Part shown: positions 22,590-34,599 of the stretch, one piece after another
How positions within the stretch are numbered: position 1 is the stretch's first letter
Layout of the letters: the number at the start of each line of letters is the position of its first letter
From: Paramacrobiotus metropolitanus
Lineage: Eukaryota > Tardigrada > Eutardigrada > Parachela > Macrobiotidae
Direction of reading: 5' to 3'
Length of the DNA stretch: 64,000 nt
Assembly (NCBI RefSeq): GCF_019649055.1
Contig: NW_026570352.1
Span: 124,001-188,000, forward strand
Position numbers and translations under genes: made by a program
The notes under the pieces: generated by a model
The model's input: the letters and a program-made list of their open reading frames with translations, nothing else
Told to the model about the DNA's origin: nothing
Database searches by the model: none

Positions 22590-23010
22590 ACTCGCATGTT
22601 ATAGGGCGAAATGGTTTTACGCGGAACGAGTTAGATGGCAGATAGCAAATGAAGCGATTAACAAAAAACAACGAAACTTTGCAAATTATTAACGAAACTT
22701 ATACATGTCCAGCTGTCGGGGCTACTTCCGGTCTCTGTATTCTGCGTATTATAGTACGCACACGCAGACTTCACAGTTATGAATAATGCCAAGTTATAAA
22801 AAAAGAATGTTTTTCTTAAAAATTGCTCTTTTAAAACGAAACTAAAAGAGTCAGACAATTTACACGCCTATATAATATGTTGAAGAGAAGGCTTGCGCCC
22901 GGTATATATTAACGAAAGCGTTGTGCAAGCTCAAAGTTAATCGAAGAAAAATCGATTGCTTTTTTGAACGTTAATGTTGAACCTCTTGTGGAGCCTTTCA
23001 CCTTTTTTTC
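22590..23010. repeat. Segmental repeat, copy 1
   Basis: Shares long interrupted identity with 28990-29330 (for example CAGACTTCACAGTT, then GCGTGCAAGCTCAA-like and CCTCTTGTGGA strings in the same order), and its first part resembles 32620-32765 (TGGCGAAATGGTT..., AACAAAAAACA..., ACTTCCGGT...). It lies 3' of the natriuretic-receptor-like gene. Confidence 0.75.
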
Positions 23011-23088
23011 CCGCTGTTTTACAAACTTCATTAAATGAAGAAATTATTTTCCTTGAAATCCAAGGAAGTGATAAGCCAGACAGTAGAA

Positions 23089-25899
23089 TTATGCCATCAT
23101 TCCTCTGATCACTTCAAACAAGTTCACGACAGCGGCCACCAGCTGCTCGTATTGGTAACGCTGCTCTGAAAGCCAATTAAATTGAGAGTACCGCGTTACC
23201 TAATTGATATGACTTAAGTAGTTTTGGTACACATACCTGTAGGTTTGCATGCCGGTTTTACTCCACGATAGCCGCATTTCGGTTCGTTAGGAGGCGGACT
23301 ATCACGCTTGTACCAAACAATCTCGCGGACGCTGTGCTCCACTGGGTCACGAGAAGGTTCCAGGACTTTACGCTTGGCAGGATACTCCAACACAGGCTAA
23401 AAAATTAATTTTAATTACATATGTTTGAAGCACAGTTAACAAAACGTTTAGCGATAAACGAACAACGTATTCCTTTTGATAATTTCTGCTGCTCTAAAAA
23501 GATTCCAGCAAAATCGCCGTTCAAGCAATGGTCTCAGGGTACGAGTAGGTTTTAATGTACCATAAACATTCCAGTTTCAGCATCCATTTGGTGGAGTGTC
23601 CAATCCGCCTCGCGATCGCAGTTATCGTTAATGGTGATATCATGTCCTAATATGGTGAAAGTGCGATTCCTCATGGTTCTGCTCGTATTAGCTCCGTCAT
23701 TTGGATTTTCTCCAAACGCTATGGTTTGGTTTAGCACCTACAAGGCATGTGTTCGATTTATCAGAAAGGCCCTTTCTGAAAGGGCAACATAATCGCTAGA
23801 AACACAATAAATATCTTCAGTTTGGTGCTTTTGCTGCCATAAATGTGTCAGTCGACTGCAAACTCCAACAACCGTCTTTAATTAACACTAATAACTGCAA
23901 TGTTGTTGAAAGCAGACAGGTTGGCGCAATGCATTACCTGCGCGTATACAGCGAGGGCGTAATAGTACGCCATGGCGAATGGATTGACCTTTTAGGCAAC
24001 AGAACACGTAGGTCATTAACGTATTCTTGCTGTATGCTTTTGATTGACCGGTGAGATGACAAAAATCATCGCATTTTGTTGATTTGTTTCAGTTCAGCTT
24101 ACGTCTTCTCCAGGGGCGTATGTATAGTTAAATCTTGTTTTTGACAGCATTTTTATTTCATCAGTAACATTACGGTATTCAGGCGTGGCATCCGGACTGC
24201 GGAGAGATATTTTGAAGAGGGAACGGAAGGCGGTTCGGGCATCCTGAAGAGTAATGAAGGGGCTAAATTATACTAGTTGTTGCGCAAAAGATCTTTGCAG
24301 CGACAATGTTTGAAAGCTGAAAAGTCAACAACTGCAGATGACCTTTCTTCCAGTTCATCCTTACCGCATCACGCTCATCGGCATCACCGGTATTCCAGGC
24401 AATACTGCCGAAATATCTTGCGCTTGGAAATAGCTCAACTGTGAAATAAACCTGCAATTCAACACGTTTTGAGGTTGTTAGCGGAAACTAGGGTGCACAG
24501 CTGGAGCACTGTGTCTGCATGCTTGTAACAGCTTTCATAATGCAATTAAATTCAGCACGATGTACTCACATAATCGCCCCCCGTCATCTGCTTATCGGAT
24601 GCTGCCAGCTGAAAATGCATCAAACGCCTTTATCACAACAGTAATCAATCACAATGTTGCGGCGATGGTTTTACCATGATTGAACGAATCCGGTCACCGT
24701 GGGCAATAATGATGACAACTGCACAAAAGATTCACAACTCCTAATAGAGCAGAGAAGGATGAGCGGACATGAAATCACTTTGCTCACCCCGAGCTACAGC
24801 TCTAATCTCCTCAAGATAATGTTTCACATTGTTTTCGTCTGTCGCATTCACGTAAAACCGGCTCGCGCTGAAATTATACGTTAGACGAAGTGAATCGAAC
24901 ACATTTGAGCACATTGGAATATAAAGGGACAAATTGTCGTTGGCATCATCACACAATATCCCCACAGTGTTGTAGTTGAAGTGATTTAGCAGTCTGAATA
25001 TGAACATGCTCAGACTGTAGTCGATATACGGAGAGAAATTGGCTAGTGTTGGGAAACGCCTCTTATTGGAAAAAGTAGAATCGTCTCCCCATGTGCTAAA
25101 AAGAAAGATAGCAGCTCAGATTTACTGCGAACTAACCGCTAAACCAAACCCGGTTTTTACAAACGTATCCAAGATAAAGATTTATCCACGGTCAGATTCT
25201 TTTTTCACGAGTACTTCAAATACTCACGTAGCCAGCATCGGTTTATTAAAAGCTGCAAAAAAATACACGCTTGTTATTAGTGCATAACCATAAGTATTTG
25301 TATGGCTTTAGGTGCGTCAACTCGCCGGTATACAACAAAATCCATTAATAAGACTTAGCAAAAGTGGTTAAAATTGTGAGCAGCTCAAAGTTCAAACGTA
25401 AATCTGGCTTTTTATCGAGTGCAATGTTATATGTTGTATTTTATATGCAGCTTACATCTTGCCAGAGCAGCCAGAGATGACGCTGCAGAAGAGCATCCTA
25501 TACGAAACAACAATTTTCTAACATCAGGCATGGCATTGAAAATTTGAAATATTATTCCTGAATATTACCGGGGCTAAAAAATGCCATAACTGGATTTCCG
25601 ACCGCCTCATGGAAATAATAACGAGTAGCCCAGAATGCTGCTTTTTGGTTTATCCCGTCGCACGTCGTCACATTGCGGTCGTAGATGAGGACACTGGTTA
25701 TATTCAGAAAATCCTTGTACGGTGCGAGATCGTCCTCTCCCTTAGCCATCACGGGAGCTGCGAACTGCAGACTGGTTGGCGTCTTATCGCCCCATAGATA
25801 AAACTGAACCAACGCTACATCCGGTATGTACACACCTCTGACAAAATCAAAAACCAAAAAAAGTAGGAAGGAAGTCATCTTAAGTGGGGATGGATGCAT
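23089..25899 (-). CDS. Secreted natriuretic-receptor-like ligand-binding ectodomain (11 exons)
   Basis: Minus-strand exons, 5' to 3': 25569-25899, 25228-25252, 24788-25095, 24675-24718, 24570-24608, 24365-24451, 24103-24243, 23938-23988, 23561-23737, 23237-23396 and 23089-23165. The phases chain and the total is divisible by three (479 residues; 472 if the second Met at 25878 is used, which sits directly before the leader SFLLFLVF). Landmarks of the ANF-receptor (type I periplasmic-binding-like) domain of receptor guanylyl cyclases appear in order: CDGINQKAAFWATRYYF, NYNTVGILCDD, KTRFNYTYAPGED, MRNRTFTILGHDI, and the juxtamembrane IVWYKRDSPPPNEPKCGY. After that the protein has only about 30 residues and a stop: no membrane helix, kinase-like or cyclase domain. 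It is therefore predicted to be secreted, perhaps a ligand sink. A truncated former receptor is the alternative. Confidence 0.85.
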
Positions 25900-26012
25900 T
25901 GCGGAAGTGGTTTTGCGGCAAACTGATAACTGAATCCTATAAATTCAACAAAATTTAAGCATATATGCGGAGAACGATTGACTGCTGATATTGGTTTTTC
26001 TGTTGGCTGTCT

Positions 26013-27529
26013 TTACAAAGAAAACATCAAAGCAAAAGCGCTACTCATATCACGCTTTAGTAACAACTGCAATGTTTCCTGGTAGGTTCGGCAGTTCCTT
26101 GATGATTTTTGTTTGATATCTTTGTTTAGAAACTTGTTATGCCTTCTAGCTGGAGGATCTTTTGCTGCTCTTGTTGACGTAACCGGTTTCTGCATTATCC
26201 TGGAAACTTTGATCGATAACATTGAGTTGTTTCGAAGCTCGTGTTGAGATGGTGAGCGTATGTTCTCACGTTTTCTGCCACAGTAACATGCACCGCTAGG
26301 TTTACGGATGCAATAAACAAGAGAAGGAAGAAGTGCAAAATCTGATAGCGTTCGCCGTTATCCCACAACACTGCAAAAGCTGGTCGACGGTTGTCTGGAC
26401 GTAGACGGGGATGTAAACATCAGAATAAGTTTTTTTTGCCACCGGTCTTGTTACTTGCTCCATTGCGGTAACCACTTTGTTCTTGCATGGAATGTATTAA
26501 ATGCTAACCACGAATATTACTGAATAATTGACTGCCCGCGCTCGCACTTCAACTTTTTATGACTACTGCCTACTCAAGCATTTTCTGAACAATTGGTTGG
26601 GCGTCAGCCTGTCGATCAGTCGTGGTTTAATAAAAATTTTATGATAAAATGAACAGGCAGTGTGCAGAAGGGGCATATTCAATGCGCACACATGCACTTT
26701 TCCACGCAGTACACGTTAAAAGGAAGCACGTACATAATTTATCTAATTCTATATTGAGCGTATGCGGTGTTACGGAGACGGTACGACGAACTTGAATCCG
26801 TCGCATTATCATGACATACGGCAGCGATTCAAATATAACCACCTAAGTGGCCGTGGAAAGGTAGCGCGCACTGTAAGGAGCAGAGCCGGATAGATTTCCT
26901 CTGATTGTCGGCAAACGCTGCCGTTTTGAGACGGCGTTAGCACACTGAAAATAAAATTCGGTAATCGAGTACCACCCGCTATCATGTGCATCGGCACATA
27001 CGACACCACGGCCACGATCCGGTTGTTTTTAAGGCGGTAGGACCGAAAAAGGTCACCGCCCAGATCCGGTTAATCGCCAGCAGAATGTGCCCGGCGCCGG
27101 CAGCGGGAGTAACGATCCATCTGGAGAGATCGCAAATATGTGCATAGACACCAAAGGTTCACACATGTTATCAAATAACTAAGAACGCCTACTTGCGTTT
27201 TTTTGCGGTCACTGCATACCTAACCGCAACGCACCACGTTATATACCTACGAATCAACGTACTGTCCAGTTATGGTATATTGTAATCAAGTGCCAGTGCG
27301 TTATGGAATGAAGACCTGCACTGATGACGTACAACAGCAAAATGTTGATAATACAGATGTTAAAGGGGGTAATTAGTCTTTTCGCAGATAAAAACACCGA
27401 TGCAAACAACAGTGTGTACAGGAGATGGAATGGAGCTATATTCGCTACAATGAGCACCATAATGACGTTGTTTCTGGTGTCCATTGTAAAAGGATCCCCT
27501 CTTATAGTGGAAGTGTTATTAAACGCCAT
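26013..27529 (-). pseudogene. Broken rhodopsin-family GPCR (TM1 to ICL3)
   Basis: Minus-strand pieces: 27254-27529 gives an N-glycosylated N-terminus, TM1 (VIMVLIVANIAPFHLLYTLL) and TM2; about 26875-27155 gives TM3 ending ILLAINRIWAV, TM4 and a Cys-bearing ECL2; about 26750-26843 gives TM5 and RRIQVRR; 26013-26222 gives a basic ICL3-like stretch ending near TM6. Between the TM3 and TM4 parts the frame changes at a five-T run (five A on the plus strand near 27055), and a stop lies in frame before the TM3 exon with no usable acceptor after it. I see no TM6-TM7. I read it as a decayed receptor; a sequencing error could explain one break but not all. Confidence 0.6.
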
Positions 27530-28985
27530 GGGTCGAGTCGTTGTGTCGTAAGCAAAAATAGAAAGTATGGCGATTATTTGGAATACAACGGGGAAACTAC
27601 GAACGCATTAGGACGACATCCGACTACAACGCACTATATTATTCTTGCTGATTGATGCGCTACCACCTTTAAAACTGCCTTTCTGTTGTAATCGCCTATT
27701 CATTTTTTCCACTCTTCAGTAACCAGTGACCACAGCCTTCTCTAGCACTTGAGGATCCTGGAGAAACTGCGGTAAAACACGCAATCCCTTAAATTTTAAC
27801 CCATATCAACAATTCACATTAGCATTTACCAGCAATTAACATTGGCATTGAATCTGACACCATAGGTTCACACATATTATCACAATAAGTCAATAACTAA
27901 AAAATGCGCTTGTGTTTTTTACGGTTATTGTATAACCGCAACGCAGCCAAATTGCGTAATCACTGTAGACAATTGCTGTAGACACATTTTAGTGCTATGA
28001 AGTGCATCCGGATTTCCGCTCAGGTGGTTTTACCACACTGCGTCTTACCAGACGGACTGTTTGTCATAGCTGTGGTTTTCCGGGTCGCAGTATTGTAATA
28101 CAGCAGTTTCGTTGGAATACTCGCGCCGGTAGTTTTGTGCCTATCGAATGTCAAGCACACGCTTCCAACACTCCCGTAATGGTGTTTTACACAGTAAGTA
28201 ATTGCGAAACAACCGTACCATCTTTTCGTTACACGACCGTGGCAAAAGAAACTATACTCATCAGTTACGAATAATTGTCAAACACTTTTCCTCAGGCTCC
28301 GAACTTGAATTTGTTAGTCAGAACTCAGAATAAAGAAATTAATTTGAGTTTTGTAAGTCAAAAGATCACATAATTAAGAACATCTGGTCCTTGTAAATTG
28401 AAAGGGTGCTGTACAACAACAGCACTTTACCAGTTTAAGCAGAAAGACATTTTTTGAATTTATGTAGTTTGCACCACTGTTTGGCAGTAAACCGAAAGGT
28501 ATTCTTCGAACCGTATGTGAAGTAATCGCATTTTCGATATCCCTCCAGGGAAGATATGAAGGCTTAAAACTCTGCAAAAGACGCTTGTGTAATACTGTAC
28601 ATCGCATTTGGACGTATTTAAATCTGCAGGGTTCTACAATAAACTGTGCAAAAGATTGTGATCACCCTTCCTAATAAAAACGCCAGCATATTTATTCTGA
28701 CGTTTTTGTTAATACTTCAATGTGGTTACCATGTGGTACGAAATTAAGGTAACAATATTAATATTGTTAATCCAGTTTGGACCACTTGCTTGTAGCTATC
28801 TGTACCTTGTAGCAAACGTCGGATCTCCGCGACATCTTAAAGTATGAGTACACATGTCAGAGAAACGCATTTGCTTTAACGCATTTGCTTTGCTTTGCTT
28901 TTAGCGCATTTGCTTTGTTTTAACGGGGTCTAATATTTCCATAATAGTTCTGTTGGTGGCGACCTTGTCGTGATATTTTTAAGCC
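27530..28985. other. Intergenic with a partial duplicate of the broken GPCR region
   Basis: Bases about 27850-27960 repeat, in the same orientation, the segment at about 27148-27240 (landmarks GACACCA, GGTTCACACAT, TTATCA, AACCGCAACGCA). About 28865-28925 contains CGCATTTGCTTTG-type short repeats. No intact gene recognised. Confidence 0.5.
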
Positions 28986-28989
28986 TAAA

Positions 28990-29330
28990 ATGCTTCCGAT
29001 CTATGTATTCTACAGAATAATAATGCAGCAGCACTGCGCACCCACAGACTTCACAGTTTTGGCGGAATAATGGTGAGTTCTAAAAAAACGCAGTATGTCT
29101 CCCAAAAAGCGTCCTTTTAAAACATACTATAATCGTTCGCACTACAATAAGTACTATAATAGCCGGACATTTATAAGCCAATGTTGAAGAAAAGATTTGC
29201 ATCCGGTTTGGACTGACTACTAAAACGCGTGCAAGCTCAATGTTAATAGAAAAAAATTAACGGCTTTTTTGAAAATGATGACTCGAGCCTCTTGTGGATT
29301 ATTTCACCTTCTCCTTCGCTGTGTACATAA
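28990..29330. repeat. Segmental repeat, copy 2, upstream of the intact GPCR
   Basis: Diverged copy of 22720-23010 in the same orientation, ending about 300 bp before the GPCR start codon. It may carry promoter elements; inference only. Confidence 0.72.
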
Positions 29331-29637
29331 TTGATTAATTCCAAAAATCTAATCCCGCAATGTCCACTGCGCATGGCCAACTACAGAGTACACACATTAG
29401 GCATGGACCACCTGCTTTCCATAACGGAGGACAGCTGCAGGAAATATGCTTCATCAAATGCAACACGTCCACGGATATGCGGCTTACCGATTACGGTATT
29501 TTCAACGAGGTTGCAGATTAATAATGTCGCACCTGCTTACATTCCCTTACTTTTAATGATCATTTACACAGAAATCAAGACAGATTCTGCATTTGTCTAA
29601 AAACTGTACTTTGGGAACAAGTAACGTGGTTTCAGCC

Positions 29638-30881
29638 ATGAACGATCCAGCTCATCTGAATGTAAACCGCTCGACGATGACCGTTCAAAACGCAACGTAC
29701 TCTCCAGAAAGCTCCACACCATACGCTTTTATAACAGTCGTGCTGGTTATCTGCGTAAGTACCATCGGTTATAACTTTCTTTTTATAGCTGCTTTCGCTA
29801 AAGATGCCGCTGTACGGAATCCCTTTACGTATTATCTCTTGAACGTCTCGTTGTGCGACTGCGGCCTAGCCATCTTTGGCATGACCGGTTTCGTGTGGTT
29901 CACGCTGTCCCCGACATCCAGCGCGGCATACTGTCCATACTACAATTTCCTTGACCATCTGCTGTTGATTGGCGCTGGTTACTCGGTCGCGTTGGTCAGT
30001 ATCGACCGATTGCTGTCAGTTTTTACCCCAGTTTTCTATCGGAATGTTCGCTCAGTTAAGACTACCTGCGTAACGTGCGCTGGAATGTGGCTGTTCCTGG
30101 TTGTGTTAATTACACCGTACATTGTCATGGATTCACTCTGGTACAACCCCCTGACCTTACCGTGTTCCGTTAATTATTATGCCCAGCGCTCTTATTCACT
30201 AACTTTTGAGTTCCTAGCGTACGACTTTCCACCGGTTATTGTCGTATTAAGTTATGTGGCAATATTCCCGAAGATTTTCCAACGTTCACTGCGCTCACCG
30301 CACAAGCAAGTTCTTCCAGCTGGAGGATTAAGCACCGCCGGTAAGCGTCATACAGTGAAAAGTTGATACCGATTCATGATATTTAGTACAGCATGTTTGC
30401 TCAAGCATACAAAAAGCACATGTCTGAAAAGCGTCGGGTTTTGTTTAAGGAACTCATGGTACATTTTTGTGGATATTTTACGATTATTTCTTTAATGACC
30501 GTTCACTTTCTGATCTTTTAAGCCCATGCAACGCTAGTACACAATTTGCCTGGAGCGGGAACTAACGATACCGTGCTAATTCCGGTGAACGCAAATAAAT
30601 TCAATAAACAGGCACTTCATGGAAACGCACCCTCTCCACAAACCACGGAAAGAAGGATGTACAAATTGTTTGCACTAATGGCTTTGTGTGTTCTGGTGTG
30701 CTGCATCCCGGCAATAATTTTCTATTTGGCGGTGGATTTTAATGATTACTGGAACGACACTTTGTTTGCTGTTGTCACCTGTTTGCAGTACGGAAGTTGC
30801 GTGCTTAATCCGCTAATCTATCATTCCAGCTTAAAGGGAATACAGAAAGCCATCAAGAACATTTTTCGCTGTCAAAGATAA
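29638..30881 (+). CDS. Rhodopsin-family (class A) G-protein-coupled receptor, two exons
   Basis: Exons 29638-30340 and 30523-30881, phase 1 (GCC split G|CC), donor GTAAGC, acceptor TTTTAAG, 353 residues. Seven hydrophobic segments are visible: TM1 about 30-52, TM2 65-88, TM3 104-122 ending VALVSIDRLLSVF (IDR in place of DRY), TM4 145-165, TM5 190-212, TM6 282-303, TM7 ending VLNPLIYHSS (canonical NPxxY). Cys99 and Cys176 fit the conserved extracellular disulphide. The N-terminus has NRS and NAT sequons. The intron falls in intracellular loop 3, and the short C-tail (KNIFRCQR) could be palmitoylated. The ligand class cannot be assigned; an expanded lineage-specific group is likely because relics of relatives lie at 26-27.5, 36 and 37.6 kb. 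The first in-frame ATG is 29638. Confidence 0.88.
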
Positions 30882-31700
30882 AGCCCTAGCCCGCAAAGAT
30901 GTTCCAAAATTATAGCACCTGGTGCCAATTTGCACCATTTCACGCGGTCTAAACGTCACTTTCGCGCACTATTTTAGTAACTCTTGTGGTAATCTAATCC
31001 GGGATGTGACTAGGATCAACCATTTGTGCACATTTGGATACAATACTTAAAGACGAGGATGCTTTGATAGCGAACATTGTTTTCGACTTCGCACTATTAA
31101 TTTAGAACCGTCTGACGACCTAGTGAATTTGTACGGGTAGGTATCATTAGCTGCTGTTGTAGAATTTCCTTCGGAATTTCCTGTTTTGGAATTTCCTTCG
31201 GAATTTGTGTAACGGTAGATAAACAGAGATTTTTCGCTCCAGCTTCCCGAAGCAACACAAATAAATGAAGGAAACTGAATTTCTGAATTATGATCATGCC
31301 GGTTCACTTTTTCGATCTAGCCACATGTTTGGTACTCGTACCATACTTTCCCCCTGCCCAATTCGTTGTCACATTTTCAATTGCTGTTACTTCACTGTTC
31401 ATCACACAAAAGGCAAAAGCGATAGAATGAGAAATCGTTGCAATGACAAAGTAAAACACACTGCCGTCCACAGTCGCTCCACTTCAGGCACCGAAGATAT
31501 GTTAAAATGGGGACTGTGCATGCTAGTGGGGACGTGACGGGTTAGCCGGAAGCGGAATCGGGCCTGCATGCAGTTGCCGCGAGCCATTTTGCGCTGCAGA
31601 GCGCACGACGTCAATTTGGTCAACTTGCCCTGATTTCGACTCTGCACACTGCACAGCATCCGCTGTCCGCTGCATCTTCCCGAATTCGTAAAACACATGC
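30838..31700. repeat. Convergent-block repeat, copy A
   Basis: The last bases of the intact GPCR plus about 850 bp downstream are repeated at 36553-37460 and 37610-38500. Shared landmarks in order: GAACATTTTTCGCTGTCAAA, CACTTTCGCGCACT, GGATGCTTTGATA, GGTAGATAAA, TCCACTTCAGGCACCGA, CATGCTAGTGGGGAC, and the antisense 3' exon of an F-box gene. Confidence 0.85.
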
Positions 31701-32170
31701 ATCGTTCTTCGGAAAGGGGCTTAGAAGCTGACGACAAAAGTAACAGTTAGATTCGCATCCTCACGGTCAGTTTGGTGCGTTATCGATATACAGAAAACCC
31801 GCAAACGCAAGAAAATTGAGAAATCCAAGAAAGTTTACTGCGTTGGTTGATGGAACAGTTTAAACTTGATTCCGTGTTCTGTACGCACATTTCGACAAAA
31901 CGACGGCTCAGTAAAACGCGAATTTTGAACGTTCGCAAAGTGTCAGCATCGAGTACGTTCGACTGGTGACGCTCCAGTTGGGTCGACGAATTTCCTTCGA
32001 CCGAATTCAATGGCAGGTCACACACAGATCGGCTTACCGTGTCGATTTGCTGACGATCCACGGAACCCGCATCTTGTTGGGCCACATGAGCTAACCATTC
32101 CTTCAGCTGCAGTCGAGCGTTGCAAGAATCAAGAGTCAAACCTTTTTCCAGCGTATCACTGAGATTCATG
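31560..32170 (-). pseudogene. F-box family relic (end of exon 2 and decayed exon 3)
   Basis: Minus strand. About 32038-32170 encodes MNLSDTLEKGLTL, LQLKEWLAHVAQQ and DRQQIDT before a GTAAGC donor, matching the end of exon 2 in the intact genes at 38.4 and 47.3 kb. About 31560-31700 matches their exon 3 (KLTKL.CALQRKMARGNC) but in shifted frames. The N-terminal region and the F-box are missing. Confidence 0.75.
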
Positions 32171-32179
32171 TGGAACGAT

Positions 32180-33491
32180 ATAAAAGGTCACAACTTAATT
32201 TAACTACCACTTCGGCGCTAGAAAATTTGTAGAATAGTTTACGGTGATTTTGCCATTTTGGCCTACGGTAATTTAGTATACACTGACTACAGTGACTGCC
32301 ATTTCGAAAGCAAACGTGAAACGATGAAACAGAACTGCAAGTGCTAGCTTGAGAATGGTCAGCATGGTATAGAATTGAGTACCTGTAGTCGGACCTCAAA
32401 TTGCCGTATTTTCGTACAGTGTGTTGTACGAAAATAGCTGCAAACTGTAGTGACATGACGTCATTTATTCAGTTCATCGTATTTTCATGAGTGAATTCAC
32501 TACGAGTATGGAGAAAAACACCTTGGCATATATACCAACAGTTATTGTGATTTGTCATACTTCAGTTACATTTTTCCAAAAACTGCTTTTTATTATTGAG
32601 GCTAGCTATAAAGCCATACAGAGGACACCTCTGTACACCATTGTGTGTTATATGGCGAAATGGTTACCCACGGAAAGAGTCAAATGACAGATAGTAAAGG
32701 CAACGGCTAACAAAAAACAGCAGCTGTTAATGTTACTTCCGGTTTCTGTATTCTATAATATTATGGTTTAAATAGAGATTATTTTAATTAGTGTGTATCC
32801 TAGTCTATAAATCCTAAATGCTCTAAAGAGTCATATCACTAAACTTTTTTTTGCGCTGAGCCTCTCTGCAGCAGGGTACGATTGTAATCAGCCACAGATG
32901 TTTACTCAGATAGCACTGAGTGAGGAGTACACAGAGATAAAACATCTTTAAATCGTGGCGGTTACCGTTTGTAAGCCGACAACCATGCTTGCCTGGATGA
33001 TCAACGATAGCGCGTGGGAACTTGATGTTACTGGAAACCGTAGGAAGCGAGTGCTGTAATGTACTGTAATATTGCAGTACACCGCTTTCAACAGAAGCAC
33101 CCGAAACCACGCGTTCTCTACAAGCCAATGTGCTCACGAGTCACATACAAGCTAGTACTTTAACGGTAGTCTGTACATGATTGTACGAGTATATCTGTGA
33201 ATGACTTAGCCATTCTCATTGCTACTGAAGTTGGGCCGCAGACCTTACAAGACCTTATTCTACATTTAAGCCAATAAATCGTGAGTAGAACGCTGAACCA
33301 CCGGAATCCAAAAATCAAAGGTAATTTTTAGGTGATGTTGTGCTGCTTTATATGGAACTGAACAAGCCTTGCGCCTGCAGTCTTGAATGCTGCTCCGTAT
33401 GGGATTTAAACTGCCGCTTTGTGTCTTGACCATAGCTTTTGTGTTGCCTCCACTGTGAGGACTGTTTGTAATGTAACCGTCGTTGTAGAGA
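32180..33491. other. Intergenic; contains partial segmental repeat copy 3
   Basis: Bases about 32620-32765 resemble 22590-22760 (landmarks TATGGCGAAATGGTTA, AACAAAAAACA, ACTTCCGGTTTCTGTATTCT). No gene recognised in the remainder. Confidence 0.5.
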
Positions 33492-34599
33492 ATGCGGTAC
33501 TTCCTGCTGCTCATCCTACTAATAAAATTAATTTGCGGCTGGCGCACACGACCCGGTGATCCCCAGACGGCACCATATTTCCCGCACCCTCTCTGCCACT
33601 ATTCCGGTCCTTATAAACTAACGTGCAGCCATGCCGATTTATATATCCCAGGGAATTTCCGTATAGAAACCTTGTACTCCAACACCAGCCGAATCTATAA
33701 CGACGTCAATACACTCATCCTCGACTGCCCCACCAGTACCAATCGCACCTACTGCAACACCATTGGTCCCGGTGCCACCGCCCTTTCGCACCGCTTCGGG
33801 TTGTGGCATGTGACGCTGATTGGCTTCCAGGCAGAAGGAGGCGGTCGAGCGCCTATTGACGTCCTGCTGGCAGAAGTACCCAGCCTTCACGATCTGCGGG
33901 TACATTATTCCAAAATCGGCACACTGGATCGTCATTTCCTGCGCCGTTTTACTCGCCTTGGGGAACTGGACGTTCGCAACAACGACATCAGTGCCATTGA
34001 AACTGACACTTTCGAGCCCCTTGTGGACCTGGAAATCCTAAGGATGGGCGGCAATGCTTTGCAGACGTTGGACTGGAGTGTTTTGAAAACGGTGGCCAAA
34101 ACATTGGTAATCTGAAATTAACTACTACATCCCAGTAAAATCATTTTTGCCGATCTTTGTATCTTTCGTTTAACAGAGATTACTGGAAGCCGATGCGCAG
34201 AATCCACCCTTGCACACGCTGCGACGGAGCGGGTCGTTATTTCTCATGAACATCACAAAATTATCTTTGAACCACAGCCGCTTGTCATCCGTTCCAAAGG
34301 AGGTCGTCGACACATTTGATGTCCGGCAGTATGGCGATGTGACCCTTGATATCCAGCACAATCCAGTGTGTCGGGATAAAGCGGACTGTACGTGTTGTGA
34401 CATGAAGGACTTGGCCGGTTGGTTTGTAAAGCGGAGCGAATGGGCCACACGCTTTGGCAATCTGTTCGGAACGAAACCGTGGTCAGTGACGGTTAAGGCC
34501 ACCTGCGGGTCGACATGGAACACAGGCAGCAGAGATGCAGTAAAGGAGTTTACGCCGGAGAATCCCTTGTTGCCCAGCATGTATGCCAACTGCCATTAG
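33492..34599 (+). CDS. Secreted leucine-rich-repeat protein (two exons)
   Basis: Exons 33492-34106 and 34177-34599, phase 0 (donor GTAATC, acceptor TTTAACAG), 345 residues. Signal peptide MRYFLLLILLIKLICG, then a Cys-bearing N-terminal cap (CHYSGPYKLTCSHADLYIPG). LRRs follow from about residue 135, seen as LHDLRVHYSKIGTLDRHFL, LGELDVRNNDISAIETDTF and LEILRMGGNALQTLDW, with another (ITKLSLNHSRLSSVP) in exon 2. The C-terminal cap holds HNPVC...CTCCDMKDLAGW, resembling an LRRCT flank. No membrane helix follows, so the product is probably extracellular. LRR proteins of this type bind other proteins in adhesion or immunity; the partner is unknown. Confidence 0.82.

Noticed and set aside
26220-26420. 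Possible extra minus-strand exon (hydrophobic FFLLLFIASVNLAV stretch)
   Set aside because: A leader-like segment is visible but I could not connect it by phase to either the broken GPCR or the natriuretic-receptor-like gene.
29593-29637. N-terminal extension of the GPCR from 29593
   Set aside because: The extension begins with TTG, not ATG; the first in-frame ATG is 29638.
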